Source: Candidatus Bathycorpusculum sp. (GTDB lineage Archaea > Thermoproteota > Bathyarchaeia > Bathyarchaeales > Bathycorpusculaceae). From it: 35,439 bases of DNA. The translations under genes were made by a program, and so were the position numbers. Under the pieces are notes generated by a model, which searched no databases, was not told the DNA's origin, and saw only the letters and a list, made by a program, of their open reading frames with translations. Location of the stretch: positions 1 to 35,439 of the forward strand of contig WQYG01000010.1 of NCBI GenBank assembly GCA_009781395.1, given 5' to 3'. The first letter of the stretch is position 1, and every line of letters begins with the position of its first letter. Below, piece by piece: positions 25,943 through 35,439 of this stretch.

Positions 25943-27196
25943 TTAGTTGCGGTTTTGTCCGTTGCCTAGTATGGTGTATTTTGTGGTTGTTAGGTTTTGT
26001 ATGCTCATGGGTCCTCTTGTGTGTAGTTTTTGGGTGCTTATGCCTATTTCTGCTCCTAGTCCGAATTGGTTGCCGTCTGTGAAGCGTGTGCTGGCGTTCC
26101 AGTAGACTGCTGCTGCGTCTATTTCTTGTAGGAATTGGGTGGCTTTTGTAAAATTTTTGGTTATGATGGCTTCGCTGTGTTTTGTGCCGTACTTGTTTAT
26201 GTGAGTGATAGCTTCTGTTAGGTTTTCAACAACTTTTATGCCTATTATTAGGTCTAAGTATTCGGTGTGCCAGTCTTGTTCTGTTGCAGTTTTAATTTTT
26301 TCTGGCATCATGATTTGGCAGGTTTTCTGGTCTCCTCTTATTTCTACTTTGTTTTTTTGGAGTTCTGCAACTATTTTAGGTATGTATGTTTGGGCTATTT
26401 TGTTGTGAATTAATAGTTTTTCAACAGCGTTGCAGACTCCTGGCCGTTGAATTTTGGCACTAATTATTATAGGGGTTGCCATTTCTAAGTCGGCTTCTTC
26501 GTCTATGTAGATGTGGCAGTTGCCTGTGCCGGTTTCTATAACTGGAATTTTTGCTTTTTCAATTACTGTTTTAATTAAGTCTGCACCGCCTCGGGGAACA
26601 AGTACATCAATGTATTGACGCATGCTCATTAATTCTTCAACATCTTTACGCTCAGAAGAGTTAACTACTTGAATGGCCTCTTTGGGAACATCAGTGTTTG
26701 ATAAGGCCTCTTGTAAAACTTTTCCTATGATAAGATTTGACTGTAACGCATCTGAGCCTCCGCGTAGGATAACTGCGTTGCCTGCCTTTATGCAAAGGCC
26801 TGCAGCATCTGAGGTAACATTAGGCCGTGATTCATAAATTACCCCTACCACTCCTAGAGGAACACGTATTTGACTTATAATTAAACCGTTAGGACGAGTC
26901 CAACTAGACAATATGGTACCTATGGGATCTGATAAAGTGCAGACTTCTCTTAGCTCCTTTGCCATAGTCTGAATTTTTTTCTGATCTAAAGCTAAACGAT
27001 CCAGAAGAGAGGCTTTTAGATTCTTAACTTTTGCAGCATTAACATCAAGACAGTTGGCAGCAAGAATCTCTTCCACATTAGCCTCTAACGCATTTGCCAT
27101 TTGATGTAGCGCCGCATTTTTCTGATCAGCTGACAACTTTGCCATCTGAACAGAAGCCAATTTGGCTCTCTGACAAATCTCCACAATCATAGACAT
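25943..27196 (-). CDS. proA: Glutamate-5-semialdehyde dehydrogenase (gamma-glutamyl phosphate reductase)
   Basis: VPLGVVGVIYESRPNVTSDAAGLCIKAGNAVILRGGSDA; VPRGGADLIKTVIEKAKIPVIETGTGNCHIYID; NASTRFTDGNQFGLGAEIGISTQKLHTRGPM. Confidence 0.97.
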   Translation of the reverse strand: MSMIVEICQRAKLASVQMAKLSADQKNAALHQMANALEANVEEILAANCLDVNAAKVKNLKASLLDRLALDQKKIQTMAKELREVCTLSDPIGTILSSWTRPNGLIISQIRVPLGVVGVIYESRPNVTSDAAGLCIKAGNAVILRGGSDALQSNLIIGKVLQEALSNTDVPKEAIQVVNSSERKDVEELMSMRQYIDVLVPRGGADLIKTVIEKAKIPVIETGTGNCHIYIDEEADLEMATPIIISAKIQRPGVCNAVEKLLIHNKIAQTYIPKIVAELQKNKVEIRGDQKTCQIMMPEKIKTATEQDWHTEYLDLIIGIKVVENLTEAITHINKYGTKHSEAIITKNFTKATQFLQEIDAAAVYWNASTRFTDGNQFGLGAEIGISTQKLHTRGPMSIQNLTTTKYTILGNGQNRN

Positions 27197-27202
27197 CTTT
27201 TT

Positions 27203-28333
27203 TTATTCTCCTTCTTCTTCTACAAGATGAATATTTCTATGCTCAATTACCTCTTTAGGTTTATCGGCTCCTAACCGCTCCAAAACCTCAACAATTTGCA
27301 ATCCCTTTATCTGATTAAGCTGACTACTATTAAAATTCGGATTACCCCTAGCAAACTCTTGATTACTCTCATCTTTAAGACTAACCACCTCTCCAACATC
27401 AAAAACACCCACAACCCCAATTACACCAACCGCAAGCAAACTTGAACCTTGAAGTATTGCCTCTTTCGCACCTTGATTAACTTGAATTGAACCTTTAACA
27501 GCAGCTCCATAAGCAATCCAACGCTTTACAGCCGACAGGCGCTCTTGAGGCTTAAAATAAGTACCTACCTCCATACCAGACAAAATATCTATTATCACAT
27601 TTTCTTTTCTACTGTTCGAAATTACCACAGGAATCCCGCAATGGGTGGCAATTTCAGCTGCTTTAACTTTACTTTGAATACCCCCTCTACCCCGTTTACT
27701 CTTACCTTTAAGCGAACTCTTCAACTCATCTGAAATGCTCTCAACAGTTCTTATAAGCTCAGCACCAGGCTCTGAAGGATTAACAGTGTACAAACCATCA
27801 ACATCTGAGAGAATAATAACTAAATCCGCACCAATAGCTCCTGCAACAAGCACCGAGAGAATATCATTATCACTAAAATTCACTTTATACCCCTCCGCAC
27901 GCCTAAGCTCAGCAACACTGGTCACATCATTTTCATTAATGATAGGCACTACACCAATTTTAAGCAACAACGTTAACACATCACAAATGTGCACATAAGA
28001 CTCCCTATTGGACAAATCTTCTGCAGTAAGTAAAATCTGTGCAACCTTTAAACCATACATTGCAAACAGCTTGCGATATTTTGCCATTAACACACTTTGA
28101 CCCGTAGCAGCTGCAACTTGCTGAAAAACAACATCATTAGGCTTAAGCATAATTCCAAGCTCAGCAACCCCTGCTGCAACTGCCCCCGAAGTTACCAACA
28201 CAATTTTATCACCCTGCGATGTTGCTTGCGCTATCTGACAAGCAAGATTTTGCATCTCTTGCTCATCTAACTCACCTTTATCGGTGGTTATGCCACTTGT
28301 GCCAACTTTAACAACTATTAATCTTGACGGCAT
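27203..28333 (-). CDS. proB: Glutamate 5-kinase
   Basis: RLIVVKVGTSGITTDKGELDE; VTSGAVAAGVAELG; IINENDVTSVAE; FSDNDILSVLVAGAIGADLVIILSDVDGLYT; C-terminal PUA-like domain; ATG at 28333 preferred over GTG at 28342. Confidence 0.96.
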   Translation of the reverse strand: MPSRLIVVKVGTSGITTDKGELDEQEMQNLACQIAQATSQGDKIVLVTSGAVAAGVAELGIMLKPNDVVFQQVAAATGQSVLMAKYRKLFAMYGLKVAQILLTAEDLSNRESYVHICDVLTLLLKIGVVPIINENDVTSVAELRRAEGYKVNFSDNDILSVLVAGAIGADLVIILSDVDGLYTVNPSEPGAELIRTVESISDELKSSLKGKSKRGRGGIQSKVKAAEIATHCGIPVVISNSRKENVIIDILSGMEVGTYFKPQERLSAVKRWIAYGAAVKGSIQVNQGAKEAILQGSSLLAVGVIGVVGVFDVGEVVSLKDESNQEFARGNPNFNSSQLNQIKGLQIVEVLERLGADKPKEVIEHRNIHLVEEEGE

Positions 28334-28506
28334 ATCTCTCACTAACTAACTGTTACTCTGCTATTATTTTTGTTATGTGCCCTATTATATGAATAGTTGT
28401 CTTACTTAAAAATACACTAATGCAACCGACAAGCAATAGAAGGCCTTACTAAAATTCATGCATTTACACAATAAACATTAGCCTTTATACATCATTTAGT
28501 AAGAAA

Positions 28507-28515
28507 AATATATAA
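28507..28515 (+). promoter_or_regulatory. Archaeal BRE/TATA-like promoter element (AAGAAAAATATATAAGC) upstream of hppA
   Basis: Purine-rich BRE-like run followed by ATATATAAG about 40 nt before the start codon. Confidence 0.55.
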
Positions 28516-28552
28516 GCCTTTAAAACATCGGGATGAGACTTGGCTAGTTCAT

Positions 28553-30709
28553 ATGATCATACCGTTACAAATACTATCTCTAACTAATATGCAATTAACT
28601 CAACTTGCATTTTTACTTGCCCCAATTGCAGGCATCATAGCTATACTTACATCTTTATTACTTATGCGAAAAATTGGTAAAATGGATCCCGGATCCCCTA
28701 AAGCCCAAGAAGTAGCACAGGCCATACGTGTTGGAGCGTATGCCTTTTTAAAACGGCAGTACAAAACAATCTCAATTATTACCGCTATAATCTTTGTACT
28801 AATTGCAGCTGCCCTTGGTCTGGGAACAGCTATGGCCTTCCTAATCGGTGCAGTAGCATCCTTAGCAGCAGGCTATATTGCTATGGATAATGCTACAAAA
28901 GCCAACGTCCGTTCAGTTGCTGCAGCCAAAATAAGCGCTGACAAAGCCCTAAAAACTGCCTTTTACGGTGGAGCAACAATGGGGTTTGCCGTTGTCGGGC
29001 TCTCCCTTTTAGGAGTAACTGTACTGTTCTTACTTTACGGCGGATATACTGCAATTTTTGATCCAACAACTGTAAACCCTGCTGAAATAGGCTTGAAAGC
29101 TGCAAGCGGCATCGTAGGCATGGGTTTTGGTGCTTCTTTAATTGCCCTGTTTGCTCAACTTGGAGGCGGAATTTTTACTAAAGCAGCTGACATTGGTGCT
29201 GACATTGTCGGTAAAGTTGAGGCGGGTATACCTGAAGATGACCCACGTAATCCTGCCTGTATAGCTGATAATGTTGGAGATAATGTTGGAGATTCTGCCG
29301 GTAGAGGCGCAGATCTTTTTGAATCTGCTGTGGGTGAAAACATTGGCGGTATGGTTATTGGTGGTATTCTTAGTTTTACCACTGGCAATTTGATGTTTCT
29401 AATTTTCCCCTTAATTATTCGCGCCTTAGGCATATTTGCAACTTTAATCGGTATGCCTTTTGTAAAACTAAAGCCTTCTGAAATGAAAAATCCAATGAAG
29501 GCTCTTCGTAAAGGAGTTACTGTTACAACTATTGTATGTGCTATAATGTTCTTTATTGTTTCTCTTATCTTCTTCCCCGTTGGATGGTTCTACATCTTTG
29601 GCAGTTTAATGACTGGTCTTGTTGCAAGCGTCTTAATTGACTACATAACGGACTACTACACGGGACGCGACCGAACACCTGTTAAAAAAATTTCTCAAGC
29701 AAGCCAAACCGGTAGTGCAACAAACATCATAACCGGCATTGCTGTCGGCTTAGAAACAACTGCCCTTCCTATAATTACCCTTGTCGTAGCCTTGATTACC
29801 TCATTTGTGTTTGGTCAACAATATGCCATATTGAACGGTATTACTGTGCTTGAAGGTGGGATTTATGGTACAACTTTGGCAACTATGGGTATGCTTGCCG
29901 TAATGGGTATAGTTTTAGCTCTTGATGGATTTGGACCCATTGCTGACAATGCTGCAGGTATTGCAGAAATGGCAGGTGATCGTGGCTCTGCAGAAACCAT
30001 GGAAGCTCTTGATGCCGTAGGTAACACAACAAAAGCCCTAACTAAAGGGTTTGCACTTGGCTCAGCGCTACTTGCCGCTCTCTTGCTGTTCCACACATAC
30101 ATAGAGGAAGTAAAGATACAAACCGGTCAAATAATTAGTATTGACATCTCAAACCCTGTAGTGCTAGTTGCAGGTTTCATTGGTGCAATGATGCCTTTCC
30201 TGTTCTCCGCTCAAGCAATTGACGCAGTTGGCAAAGCAGCAACAAAAATGGTTGATGAAGTAAGACGGCAATTCAGAGAAATCCCCGGTATACTTGATGG
30301 CACAGCAAAACCTGAATACGACAAAGCCGTAGACATCAGCACTAAAGCCGCCCTCTCAGGAATGATCATACCGGGTGTCATCGTTGTAATTGTACCCATA
30401 GTCATAGGTATCCTTATGGGTCCTGTTGCAGTTGGCGCCCTTGTCATCGGATGCACCTTAACCGCTGTTCCCTTAGCCCTATTCATGAACACTGGCGGAG
30501 GCGCATGGGACAATGCAAAGAAACACATTGAAGCAGGCAACCTTGGCGGCAAAAACAGCCCCGCACACCAAGCAGCAGTCGTCGGCGACACAGTCGGTGA
30601 CCCCCTAAAAGACACCGCAGGACCCAGCTTACACGTACTCATAAAACTGTTAAGCACCCTATCAATAGTGTTCATCCCCATATTCTTTAACCTACTTGGC
30701 TTAATTTAA
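28553..30709 (+). CDS. hppA: Membrane-bound pyrophosphatase, probably K+-independent H+-pumping type
   Basis: GGGIFTKAADIGADIVGKVEAGIPEDDPRNPACIADNVGDNVGDSAGRGADLFES; DGFGPIADNAAGIAEMA; GNTTKALTKGFALGSA; GDTVGDPLKDTAGPSLHVLIKL. Confidence 0.97.
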   Translation: MIIPLQILSLTNMQLTQLAFLLAPIAGIIAILTSLLLMRKIGKMDPGSPKAQEVAQAIRVGAYAFLKRQYKTISIITAIIFVLIAAALGLGTAMAFLIGAVASLAAGYIAMDNATKANVRSVAAAKISADKALKTAFYGGATMGFAVVGLSLLGVTVLFLLYGGYTAIFDPTTVNPAEIGLKAASGIVGMGFGASLIALFAQLGGGIFTKAADIGADIVGKVEAGIPEDDPRNPACIADNVGDNVGDSAGRGADLFESAVGENIGGMVIGGILSFTTGNLMFLIFPLIIRALGIFATLIGMPFVKLKPSEMKNPMKALRKGVTVTTIVCAIMFFIVSLIFFPVGWFYIFGSLMTGLVASVLIDYITDYYTGRDRTPVKKISQASQTGSATNIITGIAVGLETTALPIITLVVALITSFVFGQQYAILNGITVLEGGIYGTTLATMGMLAVMGIVLALDGFGPIADNAAGIAEMAGDRGSAETMEALDAVGNTTKALTKGFALGSALLAALLLFHTYIEEVKIQTGQIISIDISNPVVLVAGFIGAMMPFLFSAQAIDAVGKAATKMVDEVRRQFREIPGILDGTAKPEYDKAVDISTKAALSGMIIPGVIVVIVPIVIGILMGPVAVGALVIGCTLTAVPLALFMNTGGGAWDNAKKHIEAGNLGGKNSPAHQAAVVGDTVGDPLKDTAGPSLHVLIKLLSTLSIVFIPIFFNLLGLI

Positions 30710-30750
30710 AATTAAGCACCCCTACTTTCTTAGGGCAAAAATTTTTCTAT
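30699..30750 (+). terminator. Two inverted repeats (GCTTAATTT/AAATTAAGC; CCCTA...TAGGG) and a T tract after hppA
   Basis: Read directly at and after the hppA stop codon. Confidence 0.45.
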
Positions 30751-30847
30751 TTTTCAAACTTTATATGAATTTTTATCTATTTGTGCCACATTGTATTTTT
30801 ACCTCCTCCACAATTTGTATTGGTCTGTTAAGAGATGAAATTTAGCT

Positions 30848-31957
30848 TTGAAAATTGTAGAAAAAAATTTACATCAGGGCTTTGTTAAAGTCGTGCCTGA
30901 TACCCCTGATGATCTTTGGCATTTATACAATGTTGTCTATAGAGGAGATGAGGTTTATGCCTACTCTTCAAGAGCTATAAAAACTGATTCTGAAGCGTCA
31001 CGTCCTAAAAGTGCTGAACGTGTTTCTGCTTTTATGGGTGTAACTGTAGAATCTGTGGGTTGGGACAAGTTTTTAGGAAAACTACGTGTTCACGGTTTAA
31101 TCTGTCACGCTCCTGACATTATACCTACTGGCGCGCATCATACTATTGCTCTTGGCTTAAATCAACAATTTACTATTGTTAAAAAACAGTGGCCAAAACA
31201 TCTCCTTGACCGGTTAACACAGGCAAGTGAAAGCGAAAAACCTTTGCTTATTCTTTCCATAGATGATGAAGGGTTTGCTATTGCAGAAACCAAACAGTAT
31301 GGTGTGGAAATAAAAGTTGAAGAACGTATCCGTTTGCCTGGGAAGCATGAAGCGGATAAACGTGTTGAGGGAACAAAGGCTTATTTTCGTAAAGTTTTAA
31401 CTAGTCTTAATCAATTTTGGATTCAAAATCATAATCCTATTGTAGTAATTGGTGCTGGATTTGTTAAAACTGACTTCGCACGTTACTTAGCTGAGGAAGC
31501 TAAGGACATCAACAAGTGTGTAGCGGACATAAAAAGTGTCAATAACGGGGGAACTTCTGGTATTTATGAAGCGCTCCGCTCAGGGGTATTGTTAAAGACT
31601 ACTAATCAACTGCGTGTGGTAGAGGAAACTGGTGCCATGGAAGAAGTCATGAAACGTCTAGGCAAAGGTGAAGGCACTATAACTTATGGGTTAGTGGGTG
31701 TTGAAGAGGCAGTGCAAATGGGTGCTGTTGAAAAACTAGTTGTCGCCGACACTGCTCTACGGGATGCTGAAGAAGACCAACGCCTTAAACTTGAAACCCT
31801 CATGCGAGATGTTGAAAGACAAAACGCCAAAGTCACCGTAATAAGCACTGAGCATGAGGCAGGGTCAAAACTTTTGTCCTTGGGCGGTATAGTTGCCCTA
31901 CTGCGATTTTCCATTCATTATGCTCCCAAACAAAATGACCCTCCTCTTAACTTTTAA
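30848..31957 (+). CDS. pelA: mRNA surveillance protein Pelota
   Basis: PDTPDDLWHLYNVVYRGDEVYAYSSR; VSAFMGVTVESVGWDKFLGKLRVHG; GGTSGIYEALRSGVL; STEHEAGSKLLSLGGIVALLRF. Confidence 0.96.
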   Translation: MKIVEKNLHQGFVKVVPDTPDDLWHLYNVVYRGDEVYAYSSRAIKTDSEASRPKSAERVSAFMGVTVESVGWDKFLGKLRVHGLICHAPDIIPTGAHHTIALGLNQQFTIVKKQWPKHLLDRLTQASESEKPLLILSIDDEGFAIAETKQYGVEIKVEERIRLPGKHEADKRVEGTKAYFRKVLTSLNQFWIQNHNPIVVIGAGFVKTDFARYLAEEAKDINKCVADIKSVNNGGTSGIYEALRSGVLLKTTNQLRVVEETGAMEEVMKRLGKGEGTITYGLVGVEEAVQMGAVEKLVVADTALRDAEEDQRLKLETLMRDVERQNAKVTVISTEHEAGSKLLSLGGIVALLRFSIHYAPKQNDPPLNF

Positions 31958-32135
31958 CACCCGTTATTTTTTCCGCTATTATTTTTTGGCATTCACACAA
32001 CACAAAACATGTATTATCACTTAAGACATATGCAACAGTTTGTTTTGTCATGTTTTCTAACAATAGTTAGCCTGTTCTAATAGTTGGAATTATATCTATC
32101 AAACCCGTAGATACCTACAGGTAGTTGGTAACTAT

Positions 32136-32579
32136 ATGGCTGTTGACCCAAACGAGTTAGAATACGCCCTACGCGGCAAAGCATGGAAAGTCTATTGGTT
32201 TCTACTAAAAAAAGGCGAACCCGTAGGAGTACGCGAAGTCCAACGCGCTCTACACTTTAGCAGCCCTAGCGTTGCCAACCACCATCTCGAACAACTCTGC
32301 ACACTTGGCTTAGTCATCAAACAAGAAGTCGGCAACCAATACGTCCTAACAGGCGAAGTCAAAATAGGCGTACTAAAACACTACATAAAACTCGGAAAAC
32401 TCTTATTCCCCAGATTCTTCTTCTACGCCCTCTTCACCACAATATTCTACCTATCCTACATAACACTACTAGTAACCCAATTCAACCGCGACAACCTCTT
32501 TATCATAATATTTGGCGCCATTGTATGTGGAATCTTTTGGCATGAAGCCTACAGAATTTGGAACATGCGACCCTTCTAA
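32136..32579 (+). CDS. Winged-HTH protein with C-terminal transmembrane segments
   Basis: VYWFLLKKGEPVGVREVQRALHFSSPSVANHHLEQLCTLGLV is an ArsR-like HTH; two hydrophobic segments follow. Confidence 0.75.
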   Translation: MAVDPNELEYALRGKAWKVYWFLLKKGEPVGVREVQRALHFSSPSVANHHLEQLCTLGLVIKQEVGNQYVLTGEVKIGVLKHYIKLGKLLFPRFFFYALFTTIFYLSYITLLVTQFNRDNLFIIIFGAIVCGIFWHEAYRIWNMRPF

Positions 32580-32655
32580 CAGTTAGAACAACACGTTCTG
32601 AAGCTTAGGATAATAAAATAAAACCTGCATTAACCTCTCTTAGGAGAAAACAAAC

Positions 32656-34536
32656 ATGGTTCAAAAAGAAATAAAACACAAAACTAGACTCTACACAATA
32701 GTTGCAGTGCTCTTAGCAGCAATACTTGTCAGCTCAATTTACGCCGTTACAACACCAACAGTAATGTACAGCTTAACTGGCGTTTCACCAATGAAAACCT
32801 TTACCTCCACAAACGAACTAAAAAACTATCTGTTAGTTAACGCCCAACAAGATTTCACCGCCAATAGGCTTTCAGAGGTTTCTTCAGGTAGCTCTTCTGA
32901 GGCCTCTTCGATTCAATATTGGACAAGGCCTTCGGATGTAGTGGCTTTAGGTTATTCAACAACTAACATTCAGGTTACTGGTGTTGATGAAGCAGATATC
33001 GTAAAAACTGATGGTGAGTATATTTACATTATGCGAAAACACTATGGTAACAGTGATTATGATTTAAACGGTAATCAAATTTCAAGCAGTATTCAAATTG
33101 TCAAAGCTGATTCCAAAAAACCTTCGATTGTCGGCAAAATTGATTTTACATCTGTTGAACCTGACTCTGCTTCAGAGGTTCTCACAACTTGTGTCACTGA
33201 CTTTTTTGGTATGTATCTTAGTGAAAATGGTGATAAACTCGCCGTTTTAGGCAGAAATTATTACCGCTCTATTCTTAATAATGACGTTATTATGCAATCG
33301 GCTGAGCGGAGCTATGTATCATTCATTTATGTTTATGATGTTTCCAATAAGGTCGAACCAAAATTAACTAGAAATGTGACCTTAAGTAGTGATTCTACGG
33401 ATCCTAATTCGCGTATGATAGGTAACTATCTTTATGCTGTGATTAGTCAACCCGTAATTGTAGATGACTCATCTGTAGTTCTCCCCCAAATTAGCACAGG
33501 CGAAATAAATAGAGAGGTCTTTCCATCAAACATTTATTATACCAAAATGCAAGACAATTATTCTTCATATAATACCTTTGTTGGTATTAACATAATGGAT
33601 GATACTGAGCAACCAACGACTATGACTATTCTTATGGGCACTTCAAGTTGTATGTACGTTTCAACAAATAATATGTATGTAACATTTTCAACTGCAGGAG
33701 ACACAGAAATTTACCGTGTAGCAATCAATGGTGCAAACCTGTCCTTTAAAGCACAGGGCATCGTACCTGGATATGTGCTAAACCAGTACAGCATGGATGA
33801 ATACAACGATTACTTCCGTATTGCAACCACAGTATCCCCAGAGTTCTGGTTTAACAGAGGAAGCGACCACAACAACCTATATGTCTTAAACCTAAAACTT
33901 GCAGTGGTTGGTAAAGTTGAAAACTTGGCTCAAGGCGAACGCATATATTCTGCACGATTTATGGGTGATAAAGCCTATCTTGTTACCTTCAGACAGGTAG
34001 ACCCCTTCTTTGTATTGGACCTTAAAGACCCAACCTCACCCAAAGTTACAGGAGAACTCAAAATTCCAGGCTACTCAAGTTACCTACACCCCTACAACGA
34101 AAACTATGTCATAGGTATAGGTAGAGAAGGTCCGCACGTCAAATTATCCTTCTTTGATGTCACTGACATGCACAATCCCACAGAAATCGCAAAATACCTC
34201 ATCGGCGAAAACGACACAGTCTCCGATTCTATGATAAGACGCACACCTAAAGCTTTCCTCTTTGACCTACAAAAACAACTCTTAGTCATACCTACAACAA
34301 TTATGCAGAGGAACACTCCTAACTGGGAAGGTGTATATGTCTTCCAAGTATCTCCAGAAAACGGCTTTACACTACAAAAAGACATACTTCAACGACACTA
34401 CAACAATGACCAAGATTGGCGTCACCGTGTACTTCGTTCCCTATACATCGACGACACACTATACACTATCTCAAACGACAGCCTCAAACTAAGTAGTTTA
34501 AACGACTTTAACTCTATCACTCAAATTTACTTCTAA
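32656..34536 (+). CDS. Secreted beta-propeller domain protein (Beta_propel/PF09826-like)
   Basis: TM/signal N-terminus; YSTTNIQVTGVDEADIVKTDGEYIYIM; GDKLAVLGRNYY; RIATTVSPEFWFNRGSDHNNLYVLNLKLAVVGKVENLAQGERIYSARFMGDKAYLVTFRQVDPFFVLDLKDPTSPKVTGELKIPGYSSYLHPYNENYVIGIGRE. Confidence 0.88.
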   Translation: MVQKEIKHKTRLYTIVAVLLAAILVSSIYAVTTPTVMYSLTGVSPMKTFTSTNELKNYLLVNAQQDFTANRLSEVSSGSSSEASSIQYWTRPSDVVALGYSTTNIQVTGVDEADIVKTDGEYIYIMRKHYGNSDYDLNGNQISSSIQIVKADSKKPSIVGKIDFTSVEPDSASEVLTTCVTDFFGMYLSENGDKLAVLGRNYYRSILNNDVIMQSAERSYVSFIYVYDVSNKVEPKLTRNVTLSSDSTDPNSRMIGNYLYAVISQPVIVDDSSVVLPQISTGEINREVFPSNIYYTKMQDNYSSYNTFVGINIMDDTEQPTTMTILMGTSSCMYVSTNNMYVTFSTAGDTEIYRVAINGANLSFKAQGIVPGYVLNQYSMDEYNDYFRIATTVSPEFWFNRGSDHNNLYVLNLKLAVVGKVENLAQGERIYSARFMGDKAYLVTFRQVDPFFVLDLKDPTSPKVTGELKIPGYSSYLHPYNENYVIGIGREGPHVKLSFFDVTDMHNPTEIAKYLIGENDTVSDSMIRRTPKAFLFDLQKQLLVIPTTIMQRNTPNWEGVYVFQVSPENGFTLQKDILQRHYNNDQDWRHRVLRSLYIDDTLYTISNDSLKLSSLNDFNSITQIYF

Positions 34537-34673
34537 CATCCCTCTTATTTTTTTAAAACGATGACTTTGCAGAATATATCTAAGGCTTCTATTGTTGTTT
34601 GAATCTTTTGGGTAATTGTGTTCTTGTTGAAGTTCAAAAAACAGTATATCTATTAAAATAGAACTTCAGTATA

Positions 34674-34922
34674 ATGGTGGTTGTTGATGGGAAATTTATG
34701 TCTTACAGTCATGGTGATGGTTCTGCTGGTTTAACTATTCGCAAGTCAAAATTTTCGTATATAACTTTGATAGTTTTTTTGACTGCTGCAGTTGTCTGTC
34801 TTTATCTAAATTTAATTGGGGTTATTAACAGCTTGGTGTATTATGGTGCATTGTTTGGTTTGTTAGTGGTGTATGTTTTTTTAACTTTTTTAGGTAAAAA
34901 TTCAAAAAAACGTTATACGTAG
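34674..34922 (+). CDS. Small membrane protein (two predicted TM segments)
   Basis: FSYITLIVFLTAAVVCLYLNLIGVINSLVYYGALFGLLVVYVFLTFLGKNSKKR; start may be the ATG at 34698 (MSYSHGDG). Confidence 0.5.
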   Translation: MVVVDGKFMSYSHGDGSAGLTIRKSKFSYITLIVFLTAAVVCLYLNLIGVINSLVYYGALFGLLVVYVFLTFLGKNSKKRYT

Positions 34923-34945
34923 ATGATGTGCTAAAAAAAGAGTTT

Positions 34946-35056
34946 TTATTTTGTTGCTGCTTTGTTAGCTTTTTTGGTGCAGGCATCGCTGCAGTATTTC
35001 TTTTTAGCGTCAAAGGTCATAAATTTTTGTTTGCATACTGGGCATTTTTTATCCAA
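34946..35056 (-). CDS. Zinc-ribbon-like microprotein (36 aa; TTG start, or 39 aa from GTG at 35065)
   Basis: Minus-strand translation (TTG)DKKCPVCKQKFMTFDAKKKYCSDACTKKANKAATK*; CPVC...YCSDAC; AAGGTGA RBS-like element 5-6 nt before TTG; absent from the ORF track because of length. Confidence 0.65.
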   Translation of the reverse strand: MDKKCPVCKQKFMTFDAKKKYCSDACTKKANKAATK

Positions 35057-35191
35057 ATAGTTCACCTTGTTATTTATTGTTGATTTGGTTAAAAAAGTTT
35101 TTCTAAATGTTAAGGTAACTTGTTACCGTAAAGGGTGTGTTTGAGGTGTCTTGGTTGTTGTGTTGTTGTCTTTTTTTGAGGTGATTTAAAC

Positions 35192-35374
35192 ATGTGTCAG
35201 TTAAATGTGGTGGTTGGTGTTTTGGTGTATGTTTTTTGTTGTTCTGGTGCTGTTTTTGTTTTGCACGTTTGTTGGGGGGGGGGGGGGGGTTTTGTTTTGT
35301 GTTATCGTTTTTTTGCAATGTTTTTTTTAATTTTGTATTTAATTTTTATGGTTTGTCTTTTATTGATTGTTTAG
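35192..35374 (+). CDS. Small putative membrane protein containing a G16-encoded Gly run
   Basis: ATG at 35192 with GAGGTGA RBS 7 nt upstream; MCQLNVVVGVLVYVFCCSGAVFVLHVCWGGGGGFVLCYRFFAMFFLILYLIFMVCLLLIV. Confidence 0.4.
   Translation: MCQLNVVVGVLVYVFCCSGAVFVLHVCWGGGGGFVLCYRFFAMFFLILYLIFMVCLLLIV
35274..35289 (+). repeat. G16 homopolymer tract
   Basis: Sixteen consecutive G in an AT-rich context. Confidence 0.9.
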
Positions 35375-35439
35375 TGTTGTGGTTGTAATGAAGTTACTTG
35401 TTTCTTTGCTAGTGGACATAATTCATTACGACAAGATAA

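Noticed and set aside
1-35439. Transposon, integrase, CRISPR array, tRNA or rRNA as an explanation for the paralog array
   Set aside because: None recognised by reading both strands; array amplification is better explained by tandem duplication at the junction repeats.

Overview
AT-rich archaeal chromosomal window. The archaeal assignment rests on archaeal-type DnaG primase, Pelota and BRE/TATA-like promoters; a Bathyarchaeia-type, possibly gut-associated, lineage is only an inference. Housekeeping and metabolic genes: nfnAB-like electron-bifurcating pair, a second stand-alone nfnB/gltD-like gene, rnhB, dsrE-like + tusA-like + selD, dnaG, proB-proA, hppA, pelota. Surface proteins: ten Pmp-like right-handed beta-helix proteins with an N-terminal signal and a C-terminal TM anchor, of which eight form a ~9 kb head-to-tail array (16951-25883). 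Several array genes are joined by a conserved stop/start junction in which the downstream ATG lies 14 nt inside the upstream gene. This array is the best candidate for an unusual system, as a recombining or diversifying surface-protein cassette locus. Other points: a decayed AlkD-like DNA-repair pseudogene (6807-7459), a split YedF-like (DsrE + TusA) + SelD selenium locus, a G16 homopolymer inside a small putative membrane ORF, a zinc-ribbon microprotein missing from the ORF track, and a T-to-C composition gradient along several genes that follows transcription direction. No tRNA, rRNA, CRISPR or transposase was recognised. All assignments are by eye; no searches were run.
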